From the NCBI GenBank assembly GCA_035622335.1, contig DASPVO010000001.1, positions 1-64,000 on the forward strand: a stretch of 64,000 nucleotides of DNA, read 5' to 3'. Position 1 is the stretch's first letter. Every line of letters begins with the position of its first letter. Of this stretch, positions 8,436-17,734 are shown piece by piece. Below the pieces are notes generated by a model, which searched no databases, had not been told where the DNA came from, and was given only the letters and a program-made list of their open reading frames with translations. Position numbers and translations under genes: made by a program. This stretch comes from DATJAJ01 sp035622335. GTDB lineage: Archaea; Thermoproteota; Nitrososphaeria; Nitrososphaerales; Gagatemarchaeaceae.

Positions 8436-9310
8436 TGGACCACCGGGGAGAGAGTCAGTCCCCTCTGCATGGACGCCGCTATCAGAGTGTTCTGCATCAG
8501 CATCACAACGGTCATCGGACCCACGCCCCCAGGCACCGGAGTGATGAAAGATGCCTTCCTGGCCACTTGGTCGAAGTCTGCGTCTCCGAGGATTTTGCCC
8601 GCTATCCTGTTGATCGCTACGTCTATCACGACCGCGCCATCCTTCACCATGTCGGCCGTCAGGACGAAGGTAGGGCGCCTCCCCACGGCTGTAATCACGA
8701 TGTCGGCTCTGGAAGTGACGGTGTCCAGCTCGCTCGACCTCGAATGGCACATCGTCACCGTCGCATCCTGATTGAGGAGCAGGTGGTAGAGTGGCTTTCC
8801 CACCATTGTGCTTCTGTTGATGATCACCGCCGTCGCTGACGCCGTCCTAATTCCATAGTGGTGAAGCAGAGCCATAACGCCCCTCGGTGTGCAGGGTATC
8901 AGGTCAGATTCCCCATAGAAGAGCCGTCCCGTGTTGGTGGACGTGAGTCCGTCGACGTCCTTGTCGGGCGTTATGACCCCGACCATCCTCCTCTCGTTGA
9001 GATGGGATGGAAGAGGCAGCTGGAGCAGAATTCCGTCGACCGACTCGTCTCTGTTGAGCTGTTCGATAAGAGAGGCAAGCTCTTCCTCGGTGGAGTCCGC
9101 GGGAAGGACGTGGCTCGTGGATGATATGCCGACCCTCTTTGCAGCCTTGTGTTTGCTCGCGAGGTACACCCTGGATGGTTGGTCGTCTCCCACCAGGATG
9201 GTCGCGAGAGAAGGCTCGTGGCCCAGCTCCTTCAGCCTCGAGGCGTCTTCGACGAGCTTGGCCTCTATCTCCGCCGCGAGCGCCTTTCCGTCCATTATGG
9301 TGGCAGTCAC
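8429..9310 (-). CDS. folD: Methylenetetrahydrofolate dehydrogenase/cyclohydrolase
   Basis: A 293-residue bifunctional folate enzyme. The catalytic Lys lies in YLASKHKAAKRVGI, followed by DGILLQLPLPSHL, PCTPRGVMALL and the Rossmann segment INRSTMVGKPL. It makes 10-formyl-THF, the cosubstrate of PurN and PurH encoded beside it. The GTG start at 9310 overlaps the purN stop as GTGA. Confidence 0.95.
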   Translation of the reverse strand: MTATIMDGKALAAEIEAKLVEDASRLKELGHEPSLATILVGDDQPSRVYLASKHKAAKRVGISSTSHVLPADSTEEELASLIEQLNRDESVDGILLQLPLPSHLNERRMVGVITPDKDVDGLTSTNTGRLFYGESDLIPCTPRGVMALLHHYGIRTASATAVIINRSTMVGKPLYHLLLNQDATVTMCHSRSSELDTVTSRADIVITAVGRRPTFVLTADMVKDGAVVIDVAINRIAGKILGDADFDQVARKASFITPVPGGVGPMTVVMLMQNTLIAASMQRGLTLSPVVQC

Positions 9311-9924
9311 TTCGAAACCACCACCCTCCTTCCCTCGATTCTGAGCCTACCTTGGACGAAGAGCTTGACCGCCTCGGGGTAGAGCCTGTGCTCCTGCTTG
9401 AGAATCCTCGCTGAGAGCGACTCCTCGTCATCCTCCTCTAGGACGGGAACCGCCTTCTGCGCGATTATGGGCCCCGCGTCTAGGTCGGCCACTACGAAGT
9501 GCACGGTGCACCCGGAGACCTTTGCCCCGTAGCCTAGCGCCTGTCGCTGAGCCTCGAGGCCCGGAAACGACGGCAGCAGTGACGGGTGTATGTTGATTAT
9601 CCTGCCATCGTACTGCTTCACGAAGTTCGCGGACAGCACTCTCATGAATCCCGCGAGGAGAACCAGTCCATGTCCCTGCGCCACCCCATGCCTTCGCAGC
9701 AAGCGGGAGAGCTTCAAGCCGTAGTCCTCCCTCGTCAGTCCCCTCGCTTCGAGCGTCAAGGCCTCGACTGCGTGCGCCCTCGCCACCCCTAGGGCCTTCA
9801 CGCCGGGCCTGTCGCTGATGACCACGGCGACCTCGGCGCCCTTTATCGCTCCTGCTTCTATCGAAGCGAGTATCGACTCGAGGTTGGAGCCCCTCCCAGA
9901 CACGAGAACTCCTATCTTGATCAC
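9307..9924 (-). CDS. purN: Phosphoribosylglycinamide formyltransferase
   Basis: A 205-residue formyl-THF-dependent GAR transformylase. The phosphate loop VSGRGSNLES is near residue 8, the catalytic region LAGFMRVLSANFV near 90, and INIHPSLLPSFPG near 110 carries the essential His; CTVHFVVADLDAGPI follows. The GTG start at 9924 overlaps the purF stop as GTGA. The length is normal. Confidence 0.95.
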   Translation of the reverse strand: MIKIGVLVSGRGSNLESILASIEAGAIKGAEVAVVISDRPGVKALGVARAHAVEALTLEARGLTREDYGLKLSRLLRRHGVAQGHGLVLLAGFMRVLSANFVKQYDGRIINIHPSLLPSFPGLEAQRQALGYGAKVSGCTVHFVVADLDAGPIIAQKAVPVLEEDDEESLSARILKQEHRLYPEAVKLFVQGRLRIEGRRVVVSK

Positions 9925-11363
9925 TCGCCCGCGGCTACCTCCTTCTCTTCACCGATCGCCTCCGATGCTGTGAGCTTCGAGTAATCTCCGTTGATGCATG
10001 CGAAGCAGAGGCTCTCCTTCGGAAGCCCTATCGCCTCGCTCAGGCCGTCTATGTCGTTGAAGTAGAACTCGTCGACGCCTATCGCCTTCGCGACCTTTGC
10101 CTCAGTCTCGGACAGCGAGTCGTCCTCGTCCGCGACCCTGTGGACGAGCAACTCCTCTTTGCTGGGGAAGTCGACTCCCATGAAACAAGGGTGCCTTATG
10201 GGAGGGAACGTGACCGCCATCTTCACCGACTTCGCGCCAGCCTTCCTCAGCGCTCTCACTATGATCTTCGAGCTTGTGCCTCTCACGAGGCTGTCGTCGA
10301 CAACGACAACGTCCCTTCCATGGATCGTCTCCCTGATGGGGATGATCCTCCTCACCACGTCCTCTCTCCCATGCTGTCCCGGCTGAATGAAGCTGCGAAT
10401 GGTACCCTTCGAGCTGTACCTGTTCTTCATGAGGCCCTCGTCCATCGGGATGCCGCTCTCCAGGGAGAACCCCAGGGCGGCGGGTCTCGCTGAGTCAGGG
10501 ACCGGTATTATGACCTCACCCTTGGCTTTCGATTTCCTCGCGAGGACGCGGCCGACTCGCTTTCTGGCTTCGTAGACGGAGACTCCGTTCACCCTGGACG
10601 AGGGATGGGCGAAGTAAGTGTACTCGAAGGAACAGTACGAAGTGGGCATCCTTGGCGAAAACTGGAATGATTCGAGCCCTCCGAGCGCCCCGAGCCTCAC
10701 CATTTCTCCAGGCTCTACGTCCCTCACGAAGTCCGCGCCTACGGCTGAGAGGGCGCAGCTTTCAGACGCCACGACATAGGTCCGGGTCGACCCCTCCCAT
10801 CCCAGGCACAGGGGCCTGTACCCACGGGGGTCCCTTGCGGCATAGACGTCTCCTCTCGAGTCGAGGATGAGGAAGCAGTAGGCCCCGACCATCTCTCTTG
10901 ACAGTTTCGTGAAGGCGGAGACCATGTCCCCTTCCTCTCTGAGCACTTGGAGTAGGCGGTAGCCAGCCGCGCGCGTGTCCGACTTGAACGCGAGACCAAA
11001 CTCCTCCAGTACGGGCGCACCGAACTGTTCCACGTTGAACAAGGTCCCGTTGTGAGCGATAGCGAAGGAGTCTTCGATCTGGATTGGCTGGGCGTTCTCC
11101 AGCGCGGACCTGCCCTTCGTGGAATATCGGACATGCCCGACCGCTACGTTGCCGGCATATCGGGACAGCTTCTGCGCATCGGTGCGCCAGTTCGAGACGA
11201 GTCCCATCTTCTTGAACACCGGCTTCCCCGGGACGGCGACACCCCAAGACTCCTGTCCCCTGTGCTGCAGTGCCTCCAAACCTTGGAGCACGCTGTCGAG
11301 GACGCTGACTCCGCTGGCGGAGTAGGCGGCGAACAGTCCGCACTTCTCCTTCTGCTCTGTCAT
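9921..11363 (-). CDS. purF: Amidophosphoribosyltransferase
   Basis: A 480-residue enzyme for the committed step from PRPP and glutamine. A seven-residue propeptide (MTEQKEK) precedes the catalytic Cys of CGLFAAYS, so removal is expected. The PRPP-binding site is VVVVDDSLVRGTSS near residue 345. Cysteines in CSFEYTYF, HPCFMG and CFAC near the C-terminus match the layout of the 4Fe-4S ligands in Bacillus-type PurF, which suggests an oxygen-labile cluster. The start ATG 11363 is fixed by an ATGA overlap with purL. Confidence 0.95.
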   Translation of the reverse strand: MTEQKEKCGLFAAYSASGVSVLDSVLQGLEALQHRGQESWGVAVPGKPVFKKMGLVSNWRTDAQKLSRYAGNVAVGHVRYSTKGRSALENAQPIQIEDSFAIAHNGTLFNVEQFGAPVLEEFGLAFKSDTRAAGYRLLQVLREEGDMVSAFTKLSREMVGAYCFLILDSRGDVYAARDPRGYRPLCLGWEGSTRTYVVASESCALSAVGADFVRDVEPGEMVRLGALGGLESFQFSPRMPTSYCSFEYTYFAHPSSRVNGVSVYEARKRVGRVLARKSKAKGEVIIPVPDSARPAALGFSLESGIPMDEGLMKNRYSSKGTIRSFIQPGQHGREDVVRRIIPIRETIHGRDVVVVDDSLVRGTSSKIIVRALRKAGAKSVKMAVTFPPIRHPCFMGVDFPSKEELLVHRVADEDDSLSETEAKVAKAIGVDEFYFNDIDGLSEAIGLPKESLCFACINGDYSKLTASEAIGEEKEVAAGE

Positions 11364-13561
11364 TTCATCATCTCCGGGAGGCACCCTTCCCAAGCGAGCT
11401 TGAGCGCTCTCACGTCGGCGCTCGCGACGCGAGTCTTACGTCGGGAGAACTCAACTGTGTCCCCACCCGTCTTACCGACCACCGCGGACGCCACGCCGTG
11501 TGAGCTAAGCAGAGCTAGGACATCCTTCTTCCTGTTGGTCGTAAGAACGAACCTGCCGTGAGACTCTGAAAAGAGCAGTTCGGGTGACGAGAGACCCCTG
11601 CCCAATTGAGTCAGGTCGACTTTGGCTCCGACCTCGAACTCCAGGGACATCTCTGCGACAGCTACCCCTAGTCCTCCCCTGGAGCAGTCGTGAAGAGAAG
11701 TCACCAGACCATGGCGAACCATCTTGGTGACGGTCCGATACAGGAGAGAGTCTGAGTGAGAGTCAGCAGCGGGCACGACGCCTCCCGAGTATCCGAGGAC
11801 CGTGTCATAGTACTCTGAACCTCCCATCTCCCCTTTCGTCTCCCCCGCAACGATGATCGTCTCGGAGCCCGAGCGGAATGAGGAACTGGGGGGACGTGAG
11901 CTTCGCGGAGCGATGCCGACGACCATCGCCACCGGTGAAGGTTTGATGGCTCGTCCAGCAGACTCGTCTTCGTTGTAGAGGCTCACCTTGCCGCCTACAA
12001 CGGGGAGAGGGATTCCCCTGCAGTACTCGGCCATGCCCTCGACCGCCTCTCTGAGCGACCAATACACCTCAGGGTCAGAGGGGTCGCCGAACTGGAGATG
12101 GTCGACGAGCGCCGCCGGCTCTGCGCCGACCGCCACGACGTTCCTGCACGCCTCTGCAACGCACCCCGCGGCTCCCCTCCGCGGGTCCAGTCCGCAGTGC
12201 TTGCTGTTCCCGTCGGCCTTGACTGCGAGCATCTTGCCGTTCGGGAGCCGCAGGAGAGCCGAGTCGGCCATCCCCGGCTTGAGCACCGTGTTTGTCCCCA
12301 CCTCATGGTCGTACTGCTCGTACGCCCATCTCTTGCTTGCGATGTTCGGCGAACCGATGAGCCGTATCAGCGCGAGCGAAGGGTCAGGATGTCTCGCGGG
12401 TGGAGAGGCGGCGACGGGCCTTTTCGGAGCCATAGACGGCCAGTCTATCGGAGGAGCGTTTGCGACCAGGGACGCGGGCAGGTCTACCACCTTCATCCCG
12501 TGCCACGTGACCTTCAGCCGATCTCCCGCGACGACCGACCCTATCGTCGAGCTCGGAACCCCATACTTTTGCAGGATTTGTGCCACCCTCTCGAGTCGAT
12601 CAGGCTGAAGAATCAGGACCATTCGCTCCTGGGACTCGGAGGTCATGACTTCCGTCGGCTCCATGTCAGGCTCCCTGACAGGTACCTTTGAGAGCTCAAC
12701 CTCCACGCCAGTCTCCCCCTTGGCGGCTATCTCGGACAGGCACGTTGCGAGGCCTCCACCGCCCAGATCCTTCATACCCCTGATGAGCCCCAGAGCGGCC
12801 GCCTCGAGCAGTGAGTCCAGGAGGAGCTTCTTCATGAACGGGTCGGGGACCTGTACCGAAGATCTTTCGGAGCTCGAACGGTCTGTGAGACCCTTCGAAG
12901 CGAACGTCGCGCCGCCCACTCCATCCCTTCCTGTCGTCCCACCCACCAGGACGATGAGGTCCCCCGGATTCCTCGCTTCGCCCAAAGTGAGAGAATCTGT
13001 GCGTCCTAGACCGATGCAACCGACGTCGACCAGGCAGTTCCTTTCGAAAGACTCGTCGAACTCGATCTCCCCCGCGACGGTCGGAACCCCCACGCAGTTT
13101 CCGTAGTCTGCGATTCCCCTCACGACGTTCCTAAACAGCCACTTTGAGTTCGGGCTGCTCCTGGCGTCTCCGAACTTCAGTATGTCGATGAGCGCGATCG
13201 GACGGGTTCCGGTTGAAAGTATGTCCCTCAAGACGCCACCGATCCCCGTCGAAGCCCCGCCATGAGGGTCGATCGCGGAGGGATGGTTGTGGCTCTCTAT
13301 GTGGAGCGTGACCGCGTACCCGTCGCCCACATCGATCACGCCGGCATCGTATCCGGGCCCCACCAGAACCCTCGCCCCTTCGGTCGGGAATCTCCTGAGG
13401 AGCGCCTTCGACGACTTGTAGGAGCTGTGTTCGGACCACTCAGCCGCAATGACGGCCCATTCGACATCGCTCGGCTCCCGACCGATCCTTCTCCTGACAA
13501 GGGCCGCCTCTTCGGGGGATACTCCCAAAGGGACGTTCGAAGCTATCAAGTCAATCACCAA
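11360..13561 (-). CDS. purL: FGAM synthase subunit PurL (small form)
   Basis: A 733-residue synthetase subunit that works with PurQ and PurS to form FGAM. It shows HIESHNHPSAIDPHGGASTG near residue 85, VGGTTGRDGVGG near 210, and a second related half with RGAAGCVAEACRN. The length is that of the Gram-positive/archaeal three-component type, not the 1300-residue fused type. TTG at 13561 or the next codon GTG at 13558 may be the start; both lie inside the end of purQ. Confidence 0.94.
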   Translation of the reverse strand: MVIDLIASNVPLGVSPEEAALVRRRIGREPSDVEWAVIAAEWSEHSSYKSSKALLRRFPTEGARVLVGPGYDAGVIDVGDGYAVTLHIESHNHPSAIDPHGGASTGIGGVLRDILSTGTRPIALIDILKFGDARSSPNSKWLFRNVVRGIADYGNCVGVPTVAGEIEFDESFERNCLVDVGCIGLGRTDSLTLGEARNPGDLIVLVGGTTGRDGVGGATFASKGLTDRSSSERSSVQVPDPFMKKLLLDSLLEAAALGLIRGMKDLGGGGLATCLSEIAAKGETGVEVELSKVPVREPDMEPTEVMTSESQERMVLILQPDRLERVAQILQKYGVPSSTIGSVVAGDRLKVTWHGMKVVDLPASLVANAPPIDWPSMAPKRPVAASPPARHPDPSLALIRLIGSPNIASKRWAYEQYDHEVGTNTVLKPGMADSALLRLPNGKMLAVKADGNSKHCGLDPRRGAAGCVAEACRNVVAVGAEPAALVDHLQFGDPSDPEVYWSLREAVEGMAEYCRGIPLPVVGGKVSLYNEDESAGRAIKPSPVAMVVGIAPRSSRPPSSSFRSGSETIIVAGETKGEMGGSEYYDTVLGYSGGVVPAADSHSDSLLYRTVTKMVRHGLVTSLHDCSRGGLGVAVAEMSLEFEVGAKVDLTQLGRGLSSPELLFSESHGRFVLTTNRKKDVLALLSSHGVASAVVGKTGGDTVEFSRRKTRVASADVRALKLAWEGCLPEMMK

Positions 13562-14246
13562 GGAGCATCGACTCGAAGAGTAGCCTTCCGTCTTCGCTCG
13601 AGAATGGGCTCAGAACGCTCTCGGTCGCCCTCTCTGGATGGGGCATCAGGCCCAGGACGTTGCCCTCCCTGTTGCAGATTCCTGCAACGTTTCCTGTCGT
13701 CCCCGTCGGGTTAGAGGCTCGAGTGACCCGCCCCATCTCGTCACAGTACCTGAAGACCAGCTCTCCGGACTTCAGGGACGATTCTGGCGGGAAGTACCTA
13801 CCTTCGTTGTGGGCTATTGGCATCCTGAGAACCTGGCCCTTGAACATTCCGCGGGTGAATGGGGTCCTGGTCGTCTCTACCTTGACAGTCGTCCATCTGC
13901 AAACGAAGCGAAGCGTCGAATTTCTGAGAAGCGCCCCTGGCAGCAGGCCCGCCTCGATGAGGACCTGAAATCCGTTGCAGATGCCCAAGACGGGTACACC
14001 CCGGTCAGCGAGCCGTCGAACCCTCCCGATGGCCGGACTTCTCGCCGCGATGGCGCCCGCGCGGAGGTAGTCTCCAAACGAGAACCCTCCAGGCAGGACG
14101 ACTGCGTCGTACCCCAGGATTGCTCCGTCTTCGTGCCAGACCAAGTCAGGTTCCACGCCTCTGATTGCCTTCATCGCCCTCACCGCGTCGCTGTCGCAGT
14201 TGCTCCCCGGGAAGCGCACCACCGCGACCCGGAGGCCACCTGTCAT
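13551..14246 (-). CDS. purQ: FGAM synthase glutaminase subunit
   Basis: A 231-residue class I glutaminase. VRFPGSNCDSDAVRAM opens the protein, VLGICNGFQVLIEAG near residue 88 has the nucleophilic Cys, and MPHPERATE near 210 holds the His and Glu. ATG at 14246 overlaps the purS stop as ATGA and is preferred over GTG at 14252. It supplies ammonia to PurL. Confidence 0.95.
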   Translation of the reverse strand: MTGGLRVAVVRFPGSNCDSDAVRAMKAIRGVEPDLVWHEDGAILGYDAVVLPGGFSFGDYLRAGAIAARSPAIGRVRRLADRGVPVLGICNGFQVLIEAGLLPGALLRNSTLRFVCRWTTVKVETTRTPFTRGMFKGQVLRMPIAHNEGRYFPPESSLKSGELVFRYCDEMGRVTRASNPTGTTGNVAGICNREGNVLGLMPHPERATESVLSPFSSEDGRLLFESMLLGD

Positions 14247-14506
14247 GCGCACTCGACCGAGATGGAGTGGGCGGCCGGGTTGTAAATTCTGAGCTCATCG
14301 CAGATTGATGCCACAAGCTTGCGGGCGCTCGCCTGATTTGTCGCAACCACATCGAACCTCAGGAACTTGCCGCTCCTGATCGACTTGACGTCGTCAAAAC
14401 CAGACTTTGAGACCAGGTCTCTGTAGATGGTCTCGCCCTCCGGGTCGCCGGCACCCTCTCGGTTTGAGACCACGACGTTCACCGAGAACAGCCGGGTGCG
14501 GGACAC
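14243..14506 (-). CDS. purS: FGAM synthase subunit PurS
   Basis: An 87-residue small subunit that bridges PurL and PurQ. The pattern VNVVVSNREGAGDPEGETI near residue 9 and VKSIRSGKFLRFDV match PurS, which is normally 80-85 residues. The GTG start at 14506 lies about 29 bases after a strong TATA element, so this first gene of the leftward pur operon is probably leaderless. Confidence 0.9.
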   Translation of the reverse strand: MSRTRLFSVNVVVSNREGAGDPEGETIYRDLVSKSGFDDVKSIRSGKFLRFDVVATNQASARKLVASICDELRIYNPAAHSISVECA

Positions 14507-14637
14507 AATATTTCGCGCCCTTCTCTTCGCTATATAAAATAGGATTACCGCAGACCTGCTAATTTCAATCGATATCGGAAAGCGTCGTTAAGTATTCGCG
14601 GTCGACGCTTGCGTCCAATTTGTCAGCGTCGTCCGGC
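14507..14637. promoter_or_regulatory. Divergent purS / purH promoter region
   Basis: A/T-rich TATTTTATATAG (14530-14541, read leftward) is placed for the purS start at 14506. A weaker GTTAAGTATTC at about 14586-14596 could drive purH rightward with initiation near 14617. Sharing one 131-base region would allow joint control of the purine genes. Confidence 0.6.
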
Positions 14638-16224
14638 ATGGTAAGAGTCAGGACGGCGGTCGTCAGCGTGTCGGAGAAACAAGGGCTGGTCGAGTTCGTT
14701 CGCGGCCTACGAGGCTTTGGCGTGGAGGTGCTCTCGACGGGCGGGACCTTCTCTACGCTCAAGGACGCCGGTGTGGAGTCCAAGAACCTTCAATCGGACA
14801 TGAACCTGCCGACCGCAGTCTCAGGCAGGGTCAAGACCCTCCACGCTCCCCTGCAGGCTGCGATTCTGGCCAGAGACACGGAGGAGCACCTCGCGGAATT
14901 GAAGAAGATGGGGGTGCCTCCGGTCGACATGGTCGTGTGCAACTTCTATCCATTCCGTGAAGCTCTCGCTATGGGCAAGACCATCGCGGACCTCGTCGAG
15001 AGCATCGACATTGGTGGACCGACCATGGTCCGTGCTGCGTCGAAAAACTTCGAGAGGGTCACGGTCGTCCCCTCACCTAAGTTCTACCCGGAGGTACTCG
15101 AAGAACTGGTGAGGACGGATGGCCGCACTGGCCTCCCGCTCCGGAGGAGGCTCGCAGTCGAGGCCTTCGCCATGACCGCTTCGTATGACTCCGCCATATT
15201 CTTCGGTCTCGGGCGAAGTCACCCTGGAATGCCCGCTGAGCTGGTGCTGTCGGCGACGAGGTATCAGGACGCGAAGTACGGTGAGAATCCCGACCAGAGA
15301 GCCGTGATCTACGCCCTTGACAACTGGCAGACCATGGCCGGATGGAGGCAGCTCGCCGGTGACACCATGTCGTTCAACAACTTTCTCGACGCTGGGAGCG
15401 CATACAGGATGGTGGACGGACTGGGAGGGACCGCAGCGGTGGCCACGGTGAAACACGGTCAGACCAGCGGGTTCGCCTTCGCACCTACAGTCTCTGAAGC
15501 GTACACCCTGGCCCACTCGTGTGACCCAGAGGCAGACTTTGGGGGCACCGTGGTCTCGAACTCCGAGATTGACGAGCCTGCCGCCCATCTGATCGGAAGG
15601 AACGAAGGGGTAGATGATGCCTCAGTCTACACCGAGATCATCTTGGCCCCCAGGTTCTCGCCTGAGGCCGTTCAGATTCTGAAGGACAAACAAAAGAAGA
15701 AGATTAGACTGATACAGACGACCAACAGGCCAGACTTTCCCTACGACATCAAGGTCGTGGAGGGCGCCGTACTCGTGCAGGAGGTGGTTGACTACTCAAA
15801 GCGACTTGACCAGACTGGCGTCACTTTCCCGACGAAGAGGAAACCCGGTGGCGAGGAGCTTCAGAGGCTCCTCGCCAGCTGGGAGGTGGTAAGAAAGGTG
15901 CAATCAAACGGGATTGTGATCGCAGACGGAAGCTTCGAGGGCGGCAGACTCACCAGGTTCTGGACTCTGGGCGTTGCGAGCTTTAGGAAGAGGAACGGGG
16001 CGGTCAAAATTGCACTCGACAACGCGGGAACGCGGGCAAGGGGCTCGGTCTGCTCGTCGGACGGGTTCTTCCCCTTCAAGGACAGCTTGGAGCTCCTGGC
16101 GGCAGCGGGCGTCTCTTCCGTGATCGAACCAGGTGGCTCGGTCAACGACTCGGATTCGGTGGAGGTCGCAGACGCCAACGGCATGGCCATCGTCTTCACA
16201 CACGTCAGAGCCTTCAAGCACTAG
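14638..16224 (+). CDS. purH: Bifunctional AICAR transformylase / IMP cyclohydrolase
   Basis: A 528-residue protein for the last two steps to IMP. The N-terminal cyclohydrolase domain starts VRTAVVSVSEKQGLVEFVRG and has STGGTFSTLK. The transformylase domain has YQDAKYGENPDQRA near residue 207, the Lys-His pair in KHGQTSG (usually KHxNPCG), DPEADFGGTVV, and the end SSDGFFPFKDSLEL and GGSVNDSD. ATG at 14638 is chosen because it gives the standard N-terminus; a TTG lies 18 bases earlier. Many archaea use PurP instead of a PurH transformylase, so this folate-linked form agrees with the neighbouring folD. Confidence 0.93.
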   Translation: MVRVRTAVVSVSEKQGLVEFVRGLRGFGVEVLSTGGTFSTLKDAGVESKNLQSDMNLPTAVSGRVKTLHAPLQAAILARDTEEHLAELKKMGVPPVDMVVCNFYPFREALAMGKTIADLVESIDIGGPTMVRAASKNFERVTVVPSPKFYPEVLEELVRTDGRTGLPLRRRLAVEAFAMTASYDSAIFFGLGRSHPGMPAELVLSATRYQDAKYGENPDQRAVIYALDNWQTMAGWRQLAGDTMSFNNFLDAGSAYRMVDGLGGTAAVATVKHGQTSGFAFAPTVSEAYTLAHSCDPEADFGGTVVSNSEIDEPAAHLIGRNEGVDDASVYTEIILAPRFSPEAVQILKDKQKKKIRLIQTTNRPDFPYDIKVVEGAVLVQEVVDYSKRLDQTGVTFPTKRKPGGEELQRLLASWEVVRKVQSNGIVIADGSFEGGRLTRFWTLGVASFRKRNGAVKIALDNAGTRARGSVCSSDGFFPFKDSLELLAAAGVSSVIEPGGSVNDSDSVEVADANGMAIVFTHVRAFKH

Positions 16225-17602
16225 ACTCGAGTCGAATCTCTGCCATGTGCTCAGCGCTCCTCCTTACGTCCTCCGCCGACGCGATGTCGTGTCTCCATCT
16301 GATGGGCCCTGACGAAGCCTTTGCGAGCCTTAGGGAGCGCCTTCTGGCAGATTCCATCGTCTCGCCCAGTCCGACGAAGGCGGCGGTCCTGGATTCGCCC
16401 ATGAGCGTCTCGTCGCTCTCGAGATGGACGTCCATCGGATACAGCCTGCACCACTGGTCTTTCCTGCACTCCTCCTCGGCCATTGAGAGGTCTATCTTCA
16501 TGCCCGTTGACTTTGAAGCTCCTTCGACGCCGTAGGCTAGTGGGACACCGCACGTCACGACGGATGACCTTGGGGCGAAGCTGATGGAGTGCAGGTCTCC
16601 GTCGAGTATCCTGTAACAAACATCAACTAGGTCATCAGAGATTGTGGTCAGTATGTTCATGAACTCTGTGTTCCCTCCCCTGCTGTTCCTCTCTAGTACC
16701 TTGAACCCGCTGCCTGTGTGCATTATGGCATCGTACAAGACTATCCCGCGGAGACCGGGCTGTGAGCCGCGCCCCTTCCACTTCCTGAACGCGGCCTCCT
16801 CGGCGCTCAGAAGATGTTCCCACTCCGTCTGTTGCAGAAACGGGAGGTAGTCTGTCCTATCCCGGTAGCTTCCCATCCCGCCAGTCAACTTGCCTCTCCC
16901 GTGTTCAAGGCCCCGTTTGTAGTCCTGCGTTAGCGGTGTCGGAACGAAGTGCTTTCCATCGCTGAATGCATGGAAGCTCGACTCCTCCCCAACGACCTTC
17001 TCTTCAACGACGACGCCCCCCTTCGAGAGGACGTCCAGGAAGAAGAGCTCCATCTCTCGGCCTGCGGCAAAATCACTCCCCCACACCCCTACGCCAGCAC
17101 CCCTCGCTGGGGCGTCAGGCTTGATGACCACCTCCCCCAGCTCGGCAACAGTCCTCCTGAACCGAGCCAAGGCTTTGTCCTTGTCGCGAGCGTCCTGTCG
17201 TCGAAACGCACGGTAGCGTGGATTCGCCCTTGGAAAGATCTCATCGAAGAGAAGTCGTTGCTCTATCTTGCTCCTCTCAACCGCAAACCTCTTCGCGACG
17301 CAGATCATCTCCACACCCGCCTCCTTCTCGACCCTGTCGCGACCGCCTCCGATGACGAAGTCCTCGGTGTCAGTGAGCCCAAATTGTACCCTGTCGGCGA
17401 ACTTTGAGACCGCCTTCACGGTCTCGTCGAGTTCCAAACCGGGCAAGACGATGTGCTTCTTCGCGACCGCAGATGTGAACGGGTTTAGCTGCCGTTCTAC
17501 GACATAGAATTCAGGCTTGTACTTCTCGCTTCGGGAGAGGGCATCGATGATGGCGGGGGCGCTGAGGGACTTCGAGACCACGAGGACCCCAACCCTGTCC
17601 AC
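16214..17602 (-). CDS. purD: Phosphoribosylamine-glycine ligase (divergent PurD)
   Basis: A 462-residue ATP-grasp enzyme. VIKPDAPARGAGVGVW near residue 160, VVEEKVVGEESSFHAFSDG near 198, PLTQDYKR near 223 and GGMGSYRD near 240 follow the PurD order. The metal site reads NSRGGNTE, keeping the N-x-R-x-G-x-x-E spacing of the usual NCRFGDPE. It is more divergent and a little longer than bacterial PurD (about 430). The GTG start lies 28 bases after the TATA-like AGTATAAACC. The end overlaps convergent purH by eleven bases. PurK or PurP are less likely because of the EESSFHAFSDG and QDYKR motifs. Confidence 0.82.
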   Translation of the reverse strand: MDRVGVLVVSKSLSAPAIIDALSRSEKYKPEFYVVERQLNPFTSAVAKKHIVLPGLELDETVKAVSKFADRVQFGLTDTEDFVIGGGRDRVEKEAGVEMICVAKRFAVERSKIEQRLLFDEIFPRANPRYRAFRRQDARDKDKALARFRRTVAELGEVVIKPDAPARGAGVGVWGSDFAAGREMELFFLDVLSKGGVVVEEKVVGEESSFHAFSDGKHFVPTPLTQDYKRGLEHGRGKLTGGMGSYRDRTDYLPFLQQTEWEHLLSAEEAAFRKWKGRGSQPGLRGIVLYDAIMHTGSGFKVLERNSRGGNTEFMNILTTISDDLVDVCYRILDGDLHSISFAPRSSVVTCGVPLAYGVEGASKSTGMKIDLSMAEEECRKDQWCRLYPMDVHLESDETLMGESRTAAFVGLGETMESARRRSLRLAKASSGPIRWRHDIASAEDVRRSAEHMAEIRLESSA

Positions 17603-17625
17603 AACGCTCGGTCGCCCTTATGGGA

Positions 17626-17634
17626 GTATAAACC
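17626..17634 (-). promoter_or_regulatory. TATA box of purD
   Basis: Read leftward, GGTTTATAC is centred 28 bases before the GTG start of purD, implying a leaderless transcript. Confidence 0.5.
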
Positions 17635-17734
17635 GATACAGCGCTCCCTTCGGGGTGGATAGAACCTGGAAGCGCGGCACTCTGGGAATCCCATCAACTA
17701 TTTTACAGCGAGGCTACACACCAATGCGTTTCGA

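Noticed and set aside
8436..8750. N-terminal 105-residue extension of the formyl-THF cyclo-ligase.
   Set aside because: It is an out-of-frame reading of folD with Arg/His-rich composition; ATG 8435 starts the true protein.
16214..17602. PurP or PurK assignment for the ATP-grasp protein.
   Set aside because: EESSFHAFSDG, QDYKR and the N-x-R-x-G-x-x-E metal site follow PurD order.
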